64,000 nucleotides of DNA from Aulostomus chinensis (GCA_037954235.1 JBBMOA010000018.1:3042001-3106000), one strand, 5' to 3'; positions 40,136-53,000 are shown, numbered from the stretch's first letter. The notes: generated by a model not told the origin, from the letters alone. Program-made: numbers and translations.

Positions 40136-41569
40136 ATTTTTTTTATCAATATTAAGAAAGAGTAGCTTTTATTTGGGGTTTTTTTGTTGTTGTTGTTGTT
40201 TTTTTTGCTTTTGAACCCTCTCAGAAAAAAGGATAAAAGTTGTTGTTTTTTTTAAACGCTTCGAAACTACAGCCTCCATAATTCAACTGCTGCCTGTTGA
40301 ACTGGAAACAAAATACAAACATCTGCAAAAAACAGTGTTCAACTTTTGAAAATGACAAGAATTCTACCACCAGCAACTCCATAAAAAAAAAATAGAAGAA
40401 GAAGCAGGAATGTTTTGGTTTGCTGCAGAAGCCAAACAGCAAAAGTGCACGTGTGTCCAAGGGCAGCGGCCTGGGATTCCTCTCAGGAAGAAACAACCGA
40501 CTTTTACTCCAAATTATTACCCTCCTGGGATAAACTGGGTAATAATTATCATGGCCAACATCAGTATTATCACACCCGAGCCATAAAAATCAGCGTGACT
40601 GAAGACTGAGCTCTGTAAAATCGCTCACATCAAAGGGTCGCCACATCATTCAAGGTTATTACCAAGATGACATATCCAAAAAAAAAACCCCAAGGAATCC
40701 ATCAAGTTCACTTTAAGAGAAATCCCCAAATTGCGCTCACTGTCTGCTCAAGACAGACATGTAACAGAAGCTGTGGACTTTGAGCGACATGAGATGAATT
40801 TCAAGAGGATTTACACCCTCTGATTTCTCAGCACATGATCTGTGAAATTTGGCGCCAGCGACGGGTCCACTCAGAAGAGCGAGATAAGAAAGGAGGCCGA
40901 GATAGCAGGCATGCGGGCCTAATTTGAGCAACCGTCGCTGGTGAGTGGATTTGGACAATATCAAACGGACATCTTTCATTGTTCGCGGCGCTGCATGATT
41001 ATGGGTCCACGAGAGGGCATGCGAGAGGAGACGGTGATGGAGGGGAGGGGGGCAGGAGGAGCTTGAAAGTGATGGGGAGGATTATGAGCAAGTGCTCACA
41101 TTTCTGCAGGCAGAAACCACGGGTCGCACGGCCGGCGTCGAGCAGTTCGCTCACCAGTGACCAGGGGAGCTGGTCCTCATTCTAGATGTCCTTTTGATTA
41201 CTTTTCATCAACTTCTGTGAGAGGCAGAGCTTTGGTTCTGCAGCTTGTTGGTCTTCAAAGGCAATTCTGCTGGTGTTTAAGTCATTTTTGCTTTTGATTA
41301 CACTCTCACGCATTCGTCACGGCATAAAACTAATTATTAGAACATGAGGGCAGACCTGCGTCGTGGCCCACGTGGAGAGAAAATGCTGTTTTTGATTACG
41401 TTTAACAGCTTTGGCCCAGAATTCACTGGATTCTTCCTCGGCTCATTCGCCACCCCTCAATCAAATGTTGTTCTGATAGTTTTAGAATAATCCCAGTAGA
41501 CGTTGTGCAGTGTAAGAGCACTGACTTCCACCAAAGTTTCTAGTTTCAAATCAAAAAGAAAGAGAAAAC

Positions 41570-41705
41570 ACATTTTTGACTTCCTTTTAAGGGATTTGCC
41601 TCAAACTTTAATGGGGGTCTTCATCTGCTAAACGCTGCACCCTTAAAGTTCCAAAATCCAGCCAACAGTTTTTGCTAAATCCTGCCGACAGACAAACAAA
41701 TCAAT
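41570..41705 (+). repeat. Possible interspersed fish repeat (GCCGACAGACAAACAAA end)
   Basis: The end CAGTTTTTGCTAAATCCTGC followed by CGACAGACAAACAAA resembles the terminal part of a dispersed fish element. The 5' limit is a guess. Confidence 0.35.
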
Positions 41706-41984
41706 GTTGGAAACATTAAACAAAAATACAATATAGCCATACCAAACAAACTGAATTATTTAAATCTAGTCCAAAAATGTGTATTACACACTGATCGGGA
41801 CATTTTATCAAGGTGGAACTGAGAGAAAAAATGTACTTTAAGTTGTGATTCTAACTTGAAAACTAGGACCGGATCCAGTTTATCCACATAAGCACATCTA
41901 GCCTCAGACGTGGCGGCGCGCACCGAAAACACGGGGATGAGGTAGCTTTTCATTCACGTTTCACTCAGTGAGGAAGTATGTTTT

Positions 41985-42115
41985 CACCTGTGCTGTCAGC
42001 TGGTTCATGCAAAAACTACCTGTCGGATTTTCACCCAAACTTGGTGGAGGGGTGAAGCATGAGGGAAGCAAGACTCCAGTTCAGATACTGGGTTCTAGGT
42101 CAAGGTGCCGCTTGA
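41985..42115 (+). repeat. Interspersed fish repeat (AACTTGGTGGAGGGGTG type)
   Basis: The words CTACCTGTCGGATTTTCACC, AAACTTGGTGGAGGGGTGAA and GCATGAGGGAAGCAAG occur in order as in an abundant percomorph repeat. The copy is diverged. Confidence 0.5.
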
Positions 42116-42367
42116 ACTCAGAGGATTCACACCGTCTGCGGCGATGAGTTCACTGCAGGTCCCGGTGCTGCACCGACTCTAGACGTAGCGATATGCAGCT
42201 CGCAGCAGGTCGCAGCAGTAAGCCACTCCTACAGAAACAGCAGCGTGCGTGCAGGAACACTCGACCATGTTAGCATGCTTACACCTCACCATGCTAACCT
42301 ACGCTAATTAGCATGATTGGAAAGGACAGCCATAAATGCTATAAGCTAATATTGACTAAAATATATA

Positions 42368-42369
<2 letters not shown>

Positions 42370-42432
<63 letters not shown>
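42370..42432. repeat. (GT)n microsatellite (long)
   Basis: A perfect GT array of about 31 units, preceded by ATATATAT. Confidence 0.98.
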
Positions 42433-42433
<1 letters not shown>

Positions 42434-45400
42434 AGTGAGATAAACATGAGGGGAAGTTGTACCTCTGTTTGTACCGGCAGAGCAGCTTTCATCTTCTGTT
42501 GTGAAGGGATTTTCTCATAACTCATAATATACAGACTAGAGGCCATTAGTGGCAAATAATCTCTCAGAAGGAGGGTGTGGAGGATGAGTGAGGAAACGGC
42601 TGTGTAGGCTCGCACCTTAAAACTCACAATCAAATCTCAAAAATGTCCAAACTACTAAGGCCAGATGTGTAATTGCAGCTCTTACCCTTTCCAGAACGTC
42701 CTGTCTCCTCGCTGGTGGCCTCAGAACGTCAGTGAGTTGAATATCATTTTCATCCTGCAAACTCTGACAGCCCCAGACTTCCCCTCCCTTTGACCCTCCA
42801 AGGGGGTATTAAAAACCCCACCACCTCCCCTTCCTCATCTCCATCACCACCGCACATGCAAACACACACCCACCCCCAACCCAATGACCCAGTTTGGAGG
42901 GGATGAGGGGGTAAGTGAGGACCATTGTGAGTACCACAGGGAGGGAGACAAGATGCTCTGCCTCCCTCATTCCTCTCCCTTTCAGGAAGCGCTCACACTT
43001 GGTTAAGCACACACACTGAGGCTCTTCATGAGGGAACGGCCGCGGAGCTGTGTGTTTTGTTTGGAGTTTTTTTTGTTGTTGGGATGCTGTTGTTGATTTT
43101 AGGTCAGGGCTGTTTGATGTCAGCTGAGGTTAAGGGGTATGTAAAGGAGGATAAGTGAGACGTGGAGTCAGAGATGAGGGGCCTCAGGTTGAGAGACAAA
43201 GGACACAGTACCTGGCGTCTGAGGGAGAAGGAGTAGAGTGAGTATGCTGCTTCATCACTTTTCTGTCGTCCTGTTGTATCCTCTCTGAGATCAGTCAAGG
43301 TGCCTCGTACATATCTGATTTTAATGTCTTGCTGGACTCTTTTGGGGAATTTATAATGCAAGAAAATGGCAACTTTCCTCCGGATGAAGCTGAGTAGGAG
43401 GCACAGATGCACTCAAGGGAGTTTGACGCTGCCTCCCAGATTCCTCCTGTAACATATGGAACTGGTTTGCCGTGACGCTTCTTCCCTTCGGACACTGTTA
43501 ATGAGGGAATTTTGAGTTTCTCACGAACACACAGAGAGAAAAGCTCCATCAGAACCAGCCTCCCTCCCGCAGAGCAGAGAAGAATCCTCATCTCAGACGC
43601 AGGCCGGAGCTCACGAATGACCACACACCCTAAACGATCAGCTATTTTTATCCCTCACAACTGAGGTTTTCTTAGTTATTCCAGAGGCCCAAATTAGGGT
43701 TTGCTATCTACTCAGGAATTTATAGTTTGTTTGTGTTTCATGGCTGCATGCAATGATCACTCAGCATGCCAGTTTCACTTCTGTCTGTAAAAACGTGCAT
43801 CTTAGAGTCTGGAAGAGATTAGAAATGGCTACGATTCTGATACCCTCCTGTGGGTGAAGTCACTCTTGGCATGCATGTTTTTAATCACTTTAAGGAGTCT
43901 TGAACAAAGTGCTAGCATCCCCCCCTCCCCCTTTTCTTATTTTTTTTTTTTTTTTTACAAAAGGCAGAAAATGTTGATAAGAATTCCATATTTAGACATG
44001 CTGGATTTCTTGTTGGTAGTCTCAGTATCTCTGAGCGCTGAACAAAGGAGCTTAGCCGGCCGTTTTAGAGTGGGAGAAGAGAATCACAATATAAGCTGAA
44101 CATGTTGCAGCAGCCGGTCCTCCGTGGTAATCTGGTGATCTGGTGATCCGTTATTCACTTACATGTTGGTTTTATGTGGGGGTCTCTCACCATCAGGGGG
44201 CTATCCGACCCATAGGCTCATCATGGAGGGGTGTGTGACCAGCGACTGGGTGAGCAGATTATTTAATCTGCGCAGCCAGGTGGGAGTAGGTGGAGGTTAA
44301 GAGGGGAAGCTCAGGAGTGCCGCTGGCCGAGGGGAGGAAGAGGTCACGGTGGCGGTAACCCTCAAACGCAGAGACATCACCGCAGTCACGGGTCTCAGTC
44401 AGTAAAACGGGTGTTTGCACTCCGGGAAGGTGCTTCTGTTAGCTGCAATCAGCGCTAATGTGAGACTACAATCACCAACCGTCCAGTTTAACTGGTGTGA
44501 GAAGATAAAGGTTTTTATAGCTCAAATTCAAAAGCAGCCCATTGACGGCATGTGGCATGTACACAGCAGGCGCTCTCCCTGTTCTGCATCTCATCCCAAT
44601 TATCAGCAACGGCCCGATTTGGGAAATAAATGTGCTTCTTTTATTATTTGATTAATCTACAAAGCCAGCATATTTAATATCCCCACGCACTGCAGTACTT
44701 TGTTTTGAGCCGTGAGGACACTTCAAACTTCGCCGCCGCTCTGAAAAGCTTTGTTCTGGATTCTCACTCCTTTTTTTTTTTCTTTTTTTTGTGAGGATTT
44801 CTCTTAATGTGAAATACAGAAATGTCTTTCTCACATAGAGAGGACTTTTTTTTTTTCTGAAGCAAGAAGCATAATTAACCTTCGCCTCGAGAGCAGCTTT
44901 TACTTCTCTCACCACTTCCTCTCTCTGGTTTTTAACTTGCTGTCAGCAACAAAAATTTACTTTTGCAGGAAACACAGTTTAAAGTTTTAGGAGCCAATTC
45001 ATTAAAGTGCTTCCTGGTTTGAGTCCAACAGGTTTGAGATAAAAGATGCGAAATATATTTGCAGCAAATAAATAAGCTGCTCAGCTTTATCCGGGATTTC
45101 TCAAATTTAACACGTTTGCAAAAAGTGCTCTCCTTTTCTCCCGTGGCGCGATTAACCCGTTGAATATTACTGATAATTATAACGTCCATGTGTATATCTC
45201 CCAAGGCAAGGAGCTCACGCTGCAGCAGGGAGTCAAAACGGTAAATGAATCCGATTTGGAAATACTTTGTCAATCCCCGAGGGGAAAGTGGCGACTGCTG
45301 CAGTTTCTCTCGCTCAAGTAGAGAAAGAACAACAAGAAAGAAGGAAAACAATAAATAAATAGAAATAAAATCGATAAATGCAACAGAAACATGACACTTG

Positions 45401-47762
45401 TGAGAAGATGAAACTTGATCTGTAAGAGTAGATATTCGAAATAACACAACGCCTCAGCCGTCCTACTCCAGCTTAATAAAGTGAGAAATACAAGAAAGTG
45501 AAGGTGCATGATAATACAACATCGCAGTGAAGTAGTTAGTGTGGTAATACCTGATCAGTTCCAGTTAGAAACTGCACGCTAGCAGTAGCAAATGCTTCAC
45601 AGTAGTACACAAAAAAAATCCACAAAGTACAGATGAAGTATTCATGGCTCTTTTATTCTTTGTAAGATACTGTGATTTCAGGTTTCACCAAAAGAGAGGG
45701 AAAAAAAGAAATCAGGGGGTAAAGAAACAAAATGGAAGTTGTTGCAGGAATTCAAGACGCGCTTTTTTTTAATGAGGAGATTTTCCAAAGTCATGAATCT
45801 GCCAGTTAAAGCAACATGCGTGTGTGATGAGAGCATGGGCTTCTCTTACTCTGTGTGCACGCTCTGGTCAGCTTGAGGTCATTCCAGGGGAATCCTGGAG
45901 CCATTTTGATGATGGAATCAATCGCCTTCAGCGGGGGAGACTTAAGAGACGGACCCGCGACGTTCAGCCAAACTACAGGAAGCAATCCTCATCATTGTTT
46001 TAGAGGCAGCAGTCCAGCAGCAGATCAGCAGGATTAGAAGCCAATTCAATTTTGGCTGGGGAAAAAAAAAAAAAAAATGCTGATGGTTTCTCTTATTGGA
46101 TCTTCCCTCAAGAACCTCACAATCACTTTAAAGACACTAAGACGGAGCTAATTGATTATTAGGATGCAGATGAGTCCCACGGAGGATGTTTACCTGGAGT
46201 CTGTGCAGACATCCTGCAGGAGGAAGTCTAACCAACGAGTCGGGGAAAGATAAACGGGGTAATGGCGAGGATTGATACGACCGAGTAATATCTGCATCTA
46301 AAAATAGAATCCAACACACAATCATAGGACGTCATTTATCTATGAGCGTCCACGTTCATCCAGAGGCTAATAAATCCATTACCCCCACACCCGCTCGTCA
46401 CACTGGGTTCATTATACGAGCTGCCCCGTCTATTAATATGAATGTGCCACTATCTGCATACATCAGAGCCTCGCAGGGCCATGGAGACGAGTTGTTAAGA
46501 GGTGGAGAGAGGGGGTCGACGCGTTTTAAACGCTCCTTTTCTCGCCATTTATTCATCATTTCACTAACAGGGAGCAGTTTACTCTGCACAGCTTGGCTCG
46601 AACCTCTTTACCTCCTTTACAGTTCTGCATCAGCGCGCCAGTGCAACGGGTTGATTACGTTTTCACCACACGTTGATAGGTTGTTGTTTTTTTTAAACGT
46701 TTGAATTTTCATCTGATGATTGAAATGACCGAGTTCATGTCGCACACCAACAGGTCGGAGCCACGCTGCTCGTCTGTCTCATTATGGGAGCAAATGGCAA
46801 CTAACTCTTCCATTTTTATTAACCTTGAATCAAAAAACGTTAATCAAGCAGGTCGTCTTGATAATGAATAATTAAATCAACGCCAGCAATTAGACTTTCA
46901 GAACCACTTTGAAGGCTCCAGTGTAGTTTTTCTTAGGCTGTCATTTGGTTTTTCTTTTTTTTTAAATCTCCTAATCATGCCAAACATCTGGCCCCTCCCA
47001 GCAGGCGCCCAGCTGTCCGCCGACGTTGTGAGAAGTGGATATTTAGTAGAATGTAGGTTATGATTGTAGTTCAGTCAGTCAGAACAGTCAGTCAGTCAAA
47101 AAACACTCACAACAGCTGCCTTTCAAGTCCTGTTGGTTTTCCTCTGTCACCCAAATCCAGCGTCCTGCAAACGTTCAAATATTAACGTCAGCTTGTAAGT
47201 CTTACGTCCTTGTATCTTCATATTTTGGTTGTTTCAAGTCCAACATTGGAGATTTTAACATCAACCTGAGTTTTATTTTCAACCTAAACTGAAGGTCCAA
47301 AGTCTCTCTGGTATGAAATCGGCCTCTGATTCTACATGGCGCCACAGAAGGCAGCTAAACAATCGGAAACGAGATCAAAACCATCGCACGCTGAAATCTT
47401 GTTTCTGTCATTATGTGCATGAAGATACTGTACATTTAATGTGTGTTTGTAGTTTACTGTTCAGAACCACCACTTGGAGCTGAGCCGAGCCCATGAGCTG
47501 GAGTTGTCACACGGTAACAGCACATCGCGCTGTTCTGCAGTTAGAACTTCCTCCACATTTGCGGTTGTCCTGGGTGCCGGGTTTGTCCCGTGGTGTCCCT
47601 CCCGAACCGGCGTCCCTGCAGCTGAAGAGTTGTGTCCACATAATGAGTCACCAGAGTGAAGAAGGAGCGCCTCAGCTGACCCCCCGTGTTCCTCACAGTC
47701 ATGCTGTTTCCATACACACGGATGCTGTAACTTTATGCTGCACGTTTGTGGAGATTGTTGCA

Positions 47763-47810
47763 CGTGTGTGTGTGTGTGTGTGTGTGTGGGTGTGGGTGTG
47801 TGTGTGTGTG
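47763..47810. repeat. (GT)n microsatellite, interrupted by GGGTG
   Basis: A GT array with two GTGGGTG interruptions. Confidence 0.95.
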
Positions 47811-50345
47811 GATCCTGAGGGATGGGAGCCAGTAACTGAGGGGGTCCCTCCAGTGATGCTCGCTGTCATTTTAACTGTCTGTTTGAGTCTGCATGTGAGG
47901 TCGTGATGTGAAGAGTTCACCCCTCGGGACCAGGGCTTTTTGACCTTTGACCTTGTTACATGCTGGTAGGGCTGTGAGCTATGTCACAGGCTCGGATGTA
48001 TCCGAGAGAGCCGTGATTACACAGTCATGACCTTTTTAATGGCTTCAGAACCATTGATCCTGAAAGGGAAGTCCAACAGAACCTTCTGTAATACTCAACC
48101 TGGATTATTTGTCCTTTTCGTGCTTTAGAACCAAAGCGTGTGTGGTTTTTTTAGGGTTCACGTGTTCCTTGATTTCCACCTCTTCTCTCTTCATGCTCTC
48201 TATCAGGCCAACAGACAGCCAGCCTGCCTGCTGTGTCTCCGTGCTGCTGTTCGCGGAGGCTGACTCACCCCGCTAACTTAATACACAGAGTCAGCTTCTT
48301 ACCCCTAACTGCCCCACTAGCTCCTGCAGAAATAAATTGGATGAGAAAGCAAAATGCCAGGTTACATGTTGTTGAGGTAGCAGGAGAAGTGAGTCCAGGC
48401 AGCTGTGCTGGACTGTCTCTTCTGGTCAGGAGGGAGTACGACACTTCCTGGTACACAAACTGCCCAGAAACTGAGCAGAGGAAGCACAAGGGTCGACCGA
48501 AGAACACGCTCAGGTCCCAGTTTGAGACGGACCAGCCAGAGTGAAGCCTTTTATGTTGGCTGACTGGAGCGCGACGTCTGAGAGCTTTTTGTGAAGGAAA
48601 CACGATGATATCAGAAACTAATCTGACCTGGAAAGTCAGTCACCAACAAGTGGGACACATTTTAAATCCTAGTGGATTTCCCAGAGATGTCAGACACAAT
48701 TTTTGAGCAAATCTGCTTCAACGAGTTTTCAAGATGTGAAATATTTCCATTTTCTAATTTCATACAGACATGAGTAGAGCTGAAGATTTTGTTTTGAATA
48801 ATTCACCCACTGTGAATGTACATTTTTTAAATGTCAGTGTAAGGAAAATCTGAGGAACCCTCTGAACCCTACACAGTACCTCCATTTAAAAAAAAAAAGT
48901 TTTTTTACTTCTTTGATACTTCATGGCAAGATGTATACTGTACAGAGTTTAAAAATGCACTGTAAAGCAGGTGTAATGCCATTTTTCATAATTTATTGGA
49001 CAAAAATGAACTGGAATCAATATATCCAACATTTTGTGCCTGTAAGTGTTACCAGCTTCGCAATGCTGGAACAATGTGCGTTTGTACATCATCTATAAAT
49101 TTGATCACACCTGTTGCGTGCAGTTTTTTTGTTTTGTTTTTTTTTGTCATGTGACTGTTTTCCTGAACTACATCAACGATGGTTTTTCAGTTGTGCTGAA
49201 AAGTGCAGAATTATTTGCTTTTCATAAGGTCTGGTAACTGCAAACAGTTTCTTTTTGGCAGCGTTTTTAATGAGGCGTGTAGAAATATCAGAAGTTTAAG
49301 CTGCAGTTTGGTTATTTCTCCTGCGTTTGTCATGCTCGATTCATTCAAGGACGGTTGGAAGGCACATTTCATGATAATTTGCGCTTTTAGAATTTATGAT
49401 TCATAGTCTAATGTTGAGGATTTTTGAATACAACCTGCCTGTCAAACCCACTGGTTGGTCTTGGGCTCAGAGGGTTTAGTTTATTCGGAAGGACCTAACC
49501 ATATATCCAACACACAGAAAAGACATTTCACAACAAAAGTGTTTTTTTGCAGCCGACTGTCTGTGAGAGAGTCTGGATATTATTAGTGGAAGGACAACTG
49601 TGGAGTTATGTCAAGAAATTCAATGATGTCATGTTTGAAAAGTCAGACAGAGCTCAGGCCGCGGCGATGTCACCGCTCTGCAGCCGTGTGCTGCTTACTC
49701 ACACATGACGGTCCCACAAGGACATCGCCACTTTGATTCTGCACAGTTTTGTTGGCCTCTTACTGTATTTGAGTAACTCAAGAGCGCATGAACACTTAAG
49801 GGAGTCCTGGCGGCGGCGTCCTGTGTCCCAGGCGTGCCCTTATATGGTCAGAGTGATCAATGCACGTGTTTCATCGCAGGACTCTTCACAACATTCCCAC
49901 CCTGGCTGCTCTTACTGCAGACGCTAAACAGAGGGCTCCTGCTCGTCTCTTCATTCTTCCCTTCAGCTCCAGCTCTCGTCAACTAAGCTCTCAACCTGCT
50001 GGCTAAGGGTGCCGTCCCTGGAAGCCCTTTAAATCTAAGCCCGTACTCATGGCTGGATTTTCCTCTCAGTCTAGCTGACAATAAGCCATGCGCCATTGCG
50101 GCTTCATACAGGGGGGAAGTTCTGTGGAGGTGTCACATTCATCCCCCAAAGCCGCCCTGAGGGACAGCAGTGTTTGGGTTCAGCTCCATCGCCTGAGCTA
50201 ATGTGGGTCTGCTGTCTGACGCCCCGCTCCAATGGTCTGTGCCCGGCCACCTGCTGATTCTGCTGGTTTGGATGGAGTGCCTGGAGCCCAGACCTAACCT
50301 ACATAGGCAACATGTCCCTCTCCCTAAAACTGTGCTCAGATGGGG

Positions 50346-50377
<32 letters not shown>

Positions 50378-50386
50378 AAACACACA
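50346..50386. repeat. (CA)n microsatellite
   Basis: A CA array with AAACA interruptions. Confidence 0.93.
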
Positions 50387-50541
50387 TTGGCGCAAAAGCA
50401 CATTGTGGCACAACACAATGCCATTTACCTCTCAACCAGAACAAACCAGTCAAGTTAATACAATCCCAAAACTGCACCTCACACAGAAGAAGGCTCACTA
50501 AGAGGATTTATTTCTTCAAAAAGAGATAGGCTGTTAAAGAA

Positions 50542-50569
50542 GTGTGTGTGAGTGTGTGTGTGTGTGTGT

Positions 50570-50616
<47 letters not shown>
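50542..50616. repeat. (GT)n microsatellite (long, interrupted)
   Basis: A GT array of more than 35 units with single A interruptions, about 370 bases upstream of the gjc1 coding-exon acceptor. Confidence 0.97.
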
Positions 50617-50618
<2 letters not shown>

Positions 50619-50988
50619 GTGATAGCAAATTCTCTATTTGGATTATTTCACTTCTTTCTCAGTGCTGCTTGATGGTATTTTTTAATACCGATATCCTCTT
50701 TCCACTCTGTTTGGTCTTCTAATTCCCTTTAAGACGAAACTTGACAGCAACCTCAATGTGGCACTGCGCTTTGAATTCAGTGTATTTACACTGTTAGAAG
50801 CAACAGATCTGAGACACTGGATTTAATTAAGGTAATTATTATGTCACCTCGTCGCTGAATTTGCAGAACTTGTAAGTCTGGCTAGAGGAATTCAGAGGGG
50901 TCCTTCCAGTTGCTGTGATTTTAAAATAATTGAGGATTAATTCTGAACTCATTCTGTCTTCTGTTTTTTTCTCCCCTTCTGTCTCCAG

Positions 50989-51042
50989 AGTCTGTGAACA
51001 GGTGAGAGAGGGACACTGTCTGCCCCACTGTCCAGCGACACC
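50989..51042 (+). other. gjc1: gjc1 5' UTR part of the coding exon, with splice acceptor
   Basis: A strong pyrimidine tract (CTTCTGTTTTTTTCTCCCC, then TTCTGTCTCCAG) ends at 50988, giving a 54-base untranslated leader before the ATG. This is the usual connexin structure: non-coding exon, intron, then one exon with the whole reading frame. The leader contains no upstream ATG. Confidence 0.75.
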
Positions 51043-52500
51043 ATGAGCTGGAGCTTCCTCACGCGGCTGCTGGAGGAGATCCACAACCACTCCACCTTCG
51101 TGGGGAAGCTGTGGCTCACCGTGCTCATCGTCTTCCGCATCGTTCTCACTGCCGTCGGAGGAGAGTCCATCTACTACGATGAACAGAGCAAGTTTGTCTG
51201 TAACTCGGGACAGCCGGGTTGTGAGAATGTCTGCTACGACGCCTTCGCCCCTTTATCTCATGTTCGCTTCTGGGTCTTCCAGATCATCTTGGTGGCCATG
51301 CCTTCTCTCATGTACATGGGTTATGCTGTAAACAAAATCGCACGTTTAGATGAAGCCAAAGGAGGAGGTGGTTCTGCTGCTGTTCGAACGGGAGGAGGGG
51401 GCTACACACACAGGAAGCCCAGGAAAATCTGCTTCGGAGCACGGCAGCACCGGGGTATCGAGGAGACGGAGGAGGACCAGGAGGATGACCCCATGATCTA
51501 TGAGGTGCCAGAGATCGAACCTCCAAAAAGGCCGCGGGATCCACTGCAACCCACACCCAGACCCAAAATCCGTCATGATGGTCGCAAGCGTATCCAAGAT
51601 GAGGGGCTGATGCGGGTCTACGTTTTGCAGCTGGTGACTCGTACAGTTCTTGAAGCAGGGTTTCTTACCGGCCAGTATCTGCTGTATGGATTCCGTGTGA
51701 CACCTGTGTTCGTATGCTCGGGGAAACCTTGTCCCCACAGTGTTGACTGCTTTGTGTCGCGTCCAACTGAGAAGACCATCTTCTTGCGCATCATGTACGG
51801 TGTCACTGTCCTCTGTCTCACCCTCAACGTGTGGGAGATGCTCCATTTGGGGATTGGTTCTATCTGTGATATTCTTCGCCGCCGGCGCTGCCCTCCTCAG
51901 GAGGATGAGTACCAGCTGGGCTTGTTGGGCACCAATGTGGGTGCCGAAGGATCAGTAGGGGGGACAGGGCCTGAGGCAGGTTCTGAGGGAGGGGTGGGTG
52001 GGGATGGGGCTGCTGATTATGTCGGCTACCCTTTCTCGTGGAACACCCCGTCAGCTCCACCTGGTTACAACATTGTGGTGAAGCCGGAGCAGATGCCCTA
52101 CACTGACCTTAGCAATGCTAAGATGGCTTGCAAGCAGAACCGGGCCAACATCGCTCAGGAGGAGCAGCAGCAGTTCGGTAGCAATGAGGACAATTTTCCA
52201 ACTGGAGGGGAGGCCCGCGTGGCCCTCAACAAAGACATGATCCAGCAAGCTCATGAACAACTGGAGGCCGCCATCCAGGCGTACAGCCAGCAGCACCGCG
52301 CGGAGGAGCAGCTGGGGAACAACCAGGACGACAAGCCCCAAAGTAACATCATCCAGGCTCAACCGCAGCCGCAGCCGCAGCCTCAGAAGGAGCGGAAACA
52401 TCGACTCAAGCACGGTAAAGGAGGCAGCAGTGGAGGGGGCAGCAGCAGCAACAGTAGCAGCAGCAAATCAGGGGAGGGGAAGCCCTCCGTATGGATTTAA
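51043..52500 (+). CDS. gjc1: gjc1, gap junction gamma-1 protein (connexin 45)
   Basis: Connexins form hexameric hemichannels in the plasma membrane, which dock into gap junctions that pass ions and small molecules. Connexin 45 acts in heart conduction tissue, vessels and neurons. The 485-residue frame starts MSWSFLTRLLEEIHNHSTFV. Four membrane segments lie at about 23-40, 76-98, 191-213 and 247-269. The loop cysteines have exact connexin spacing: C53, C60, C64 in loop 1 and C225, C230, C236 in loop 2. The tail carries the Cx45 block PEQMPYTDLSNAKMACKQN (349-367) and ends SVWI, the PDZ ligand bound by ZO-1. The cytoplasmic loop is acidic and Gly-rich. The protein is longer than human Cx45 (396 residues) because of Gly-rich, Gln/Pro-repeat and Ser/Gly-rich tail insertions at about 297-324, 438-448 and 460-480. 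The single-exon frame is intact. Identity is firm at family level; which fish paralogue it is was not tested. Confidence 0.95.
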   Translation: MSWSFLTRLLEEIHNHSTFVGKLWLTVLIVFRIVLTAVGGESIYYDEQSKFVCNSGQPGCENVCYDAFAPLSHVRFWVFQIILVAMPSLMYMGYAVNKIARLDEAKGGGGSAAVRTGGGGYTHRKPRKICFGARQHRGIEETEEDQEDDPMIYEVPEIEPPKRPRDPLQPTPRPKIRHDGRKRIQDEGLMRVYVLQLVTRTVLEAGFLTGQYLLYGFRVTPVFVCSGKPCPHSVDCFVSRPTEKTIFLRIMYGVTVLCLTLNVWEMLHLGIGSICDILRRRRCPPQEDEYQLGLLGTNVGAEGSVGGTGPEAGSEGGVGGDGAADYVGYPFSWNTPSAPPGYNIVVKPEQMPYTDLSNAKMACKQNRANIAQEEQQQFGSNEDNFPTGGEARVALNKDMIQQAHEQLEAAIQAYSQQHRAEEQLGNNQDDKPQSNIIQAQPQPQPQPQKERKHRLKHGKGGSSGGGSSSNSSSSKSGEGKPSVWI

Positions 52501-52994
52501 CCCCACAAAGAGTGACTGGTATTGAAACCACGTAGATAGAACGCACTGGATTGTTGCGATCTGTCTTGGATTTTTAAACATCACTGTGCCTTAAAGAATC
52601 CTGCAAGCTGGAGAAGGTGTGAGTTTGTGTTCTAAGGTGTGTGAGAAAAACAAAACAAAACAGGTGATGTTGCAGCTGACAGTTTGTCTGGGCTATCACA
52701 ACTTGAAACGTCACACCGACACAAACGCTGTTAGACTGTCGAGTTCATGTCTTGTGAAGCAGATCTTCGCCCTCTGTCGTCTCCCTGCTTCCTCCCGTCT
52801 TTGAGATTTGAGCCCAGGAAAAATTGCTGTCAGATAATGAGTTCTGCTGCAACTCAGATTGACCTGAGATTTGTTCGTTTTTCTAGCCGCTCCTCTGCAA
52901 AGACTTTTCACATTGGCCTCCTAATTCTCGATACCAAGGTAACAGGATGTCATCCCGGCGAGCTGAAGCAATGACATCACTGCTGCGTAAATGC

Positions 52995-53000
52995 AATAAA
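52995..53000 (+). terminator. gjc1: Candidate proximal poly(A) signal of gjc1
   Basis: AATAAA (in GCAATAAAATAAAGCGG, so two overlapping hexamers) lies about 495 bases past the stop. Confidence 0.45.

Larger units (their letters stand above)
39242..42369. other. Intergenic, with several fish repeats
   Basis: No gene is seen. Three short stretches that look like dispersed fish repeats (40025-40135, 41570-41705, 41985-42115) are listed separately. A GTT run lies near 40184-40200. The TTAGCATGCT...CATGCTAA words near 42268-42315 are another pattern frequent in percomorph DNA. Confidence 0.5.
42433..50988. other. gjc1: Intergenic to gjc1 upstream region, no gene seen
   Basis: A weak CTCF-like CCATCAGGGGGCT lies at 44190-44202 and T-runs near 43942-43957. 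An interrupted GT array lies at 47763-47810, a CA array at 50346-50386 and a GT array at 50542-50616. One or more non-coding first exons of gjc1 should lie somewhere upstream of 50989, but I cannot place them from sequence. Confidence 0.5.

Noticed and set aside
44932..45447. A 171-codon minus-strand open frame
   Set aside because: It is AT-rich, without domain, splice context or repeat-element similarity that I can see. It is most likely fortuitous.
51346..51846. A 166-codon minus-strand frame opposite gjc1
   Set aside because: It is a shadow of the real connexin frame, whose cysteine spacing and membrane segments prove the plus strand.
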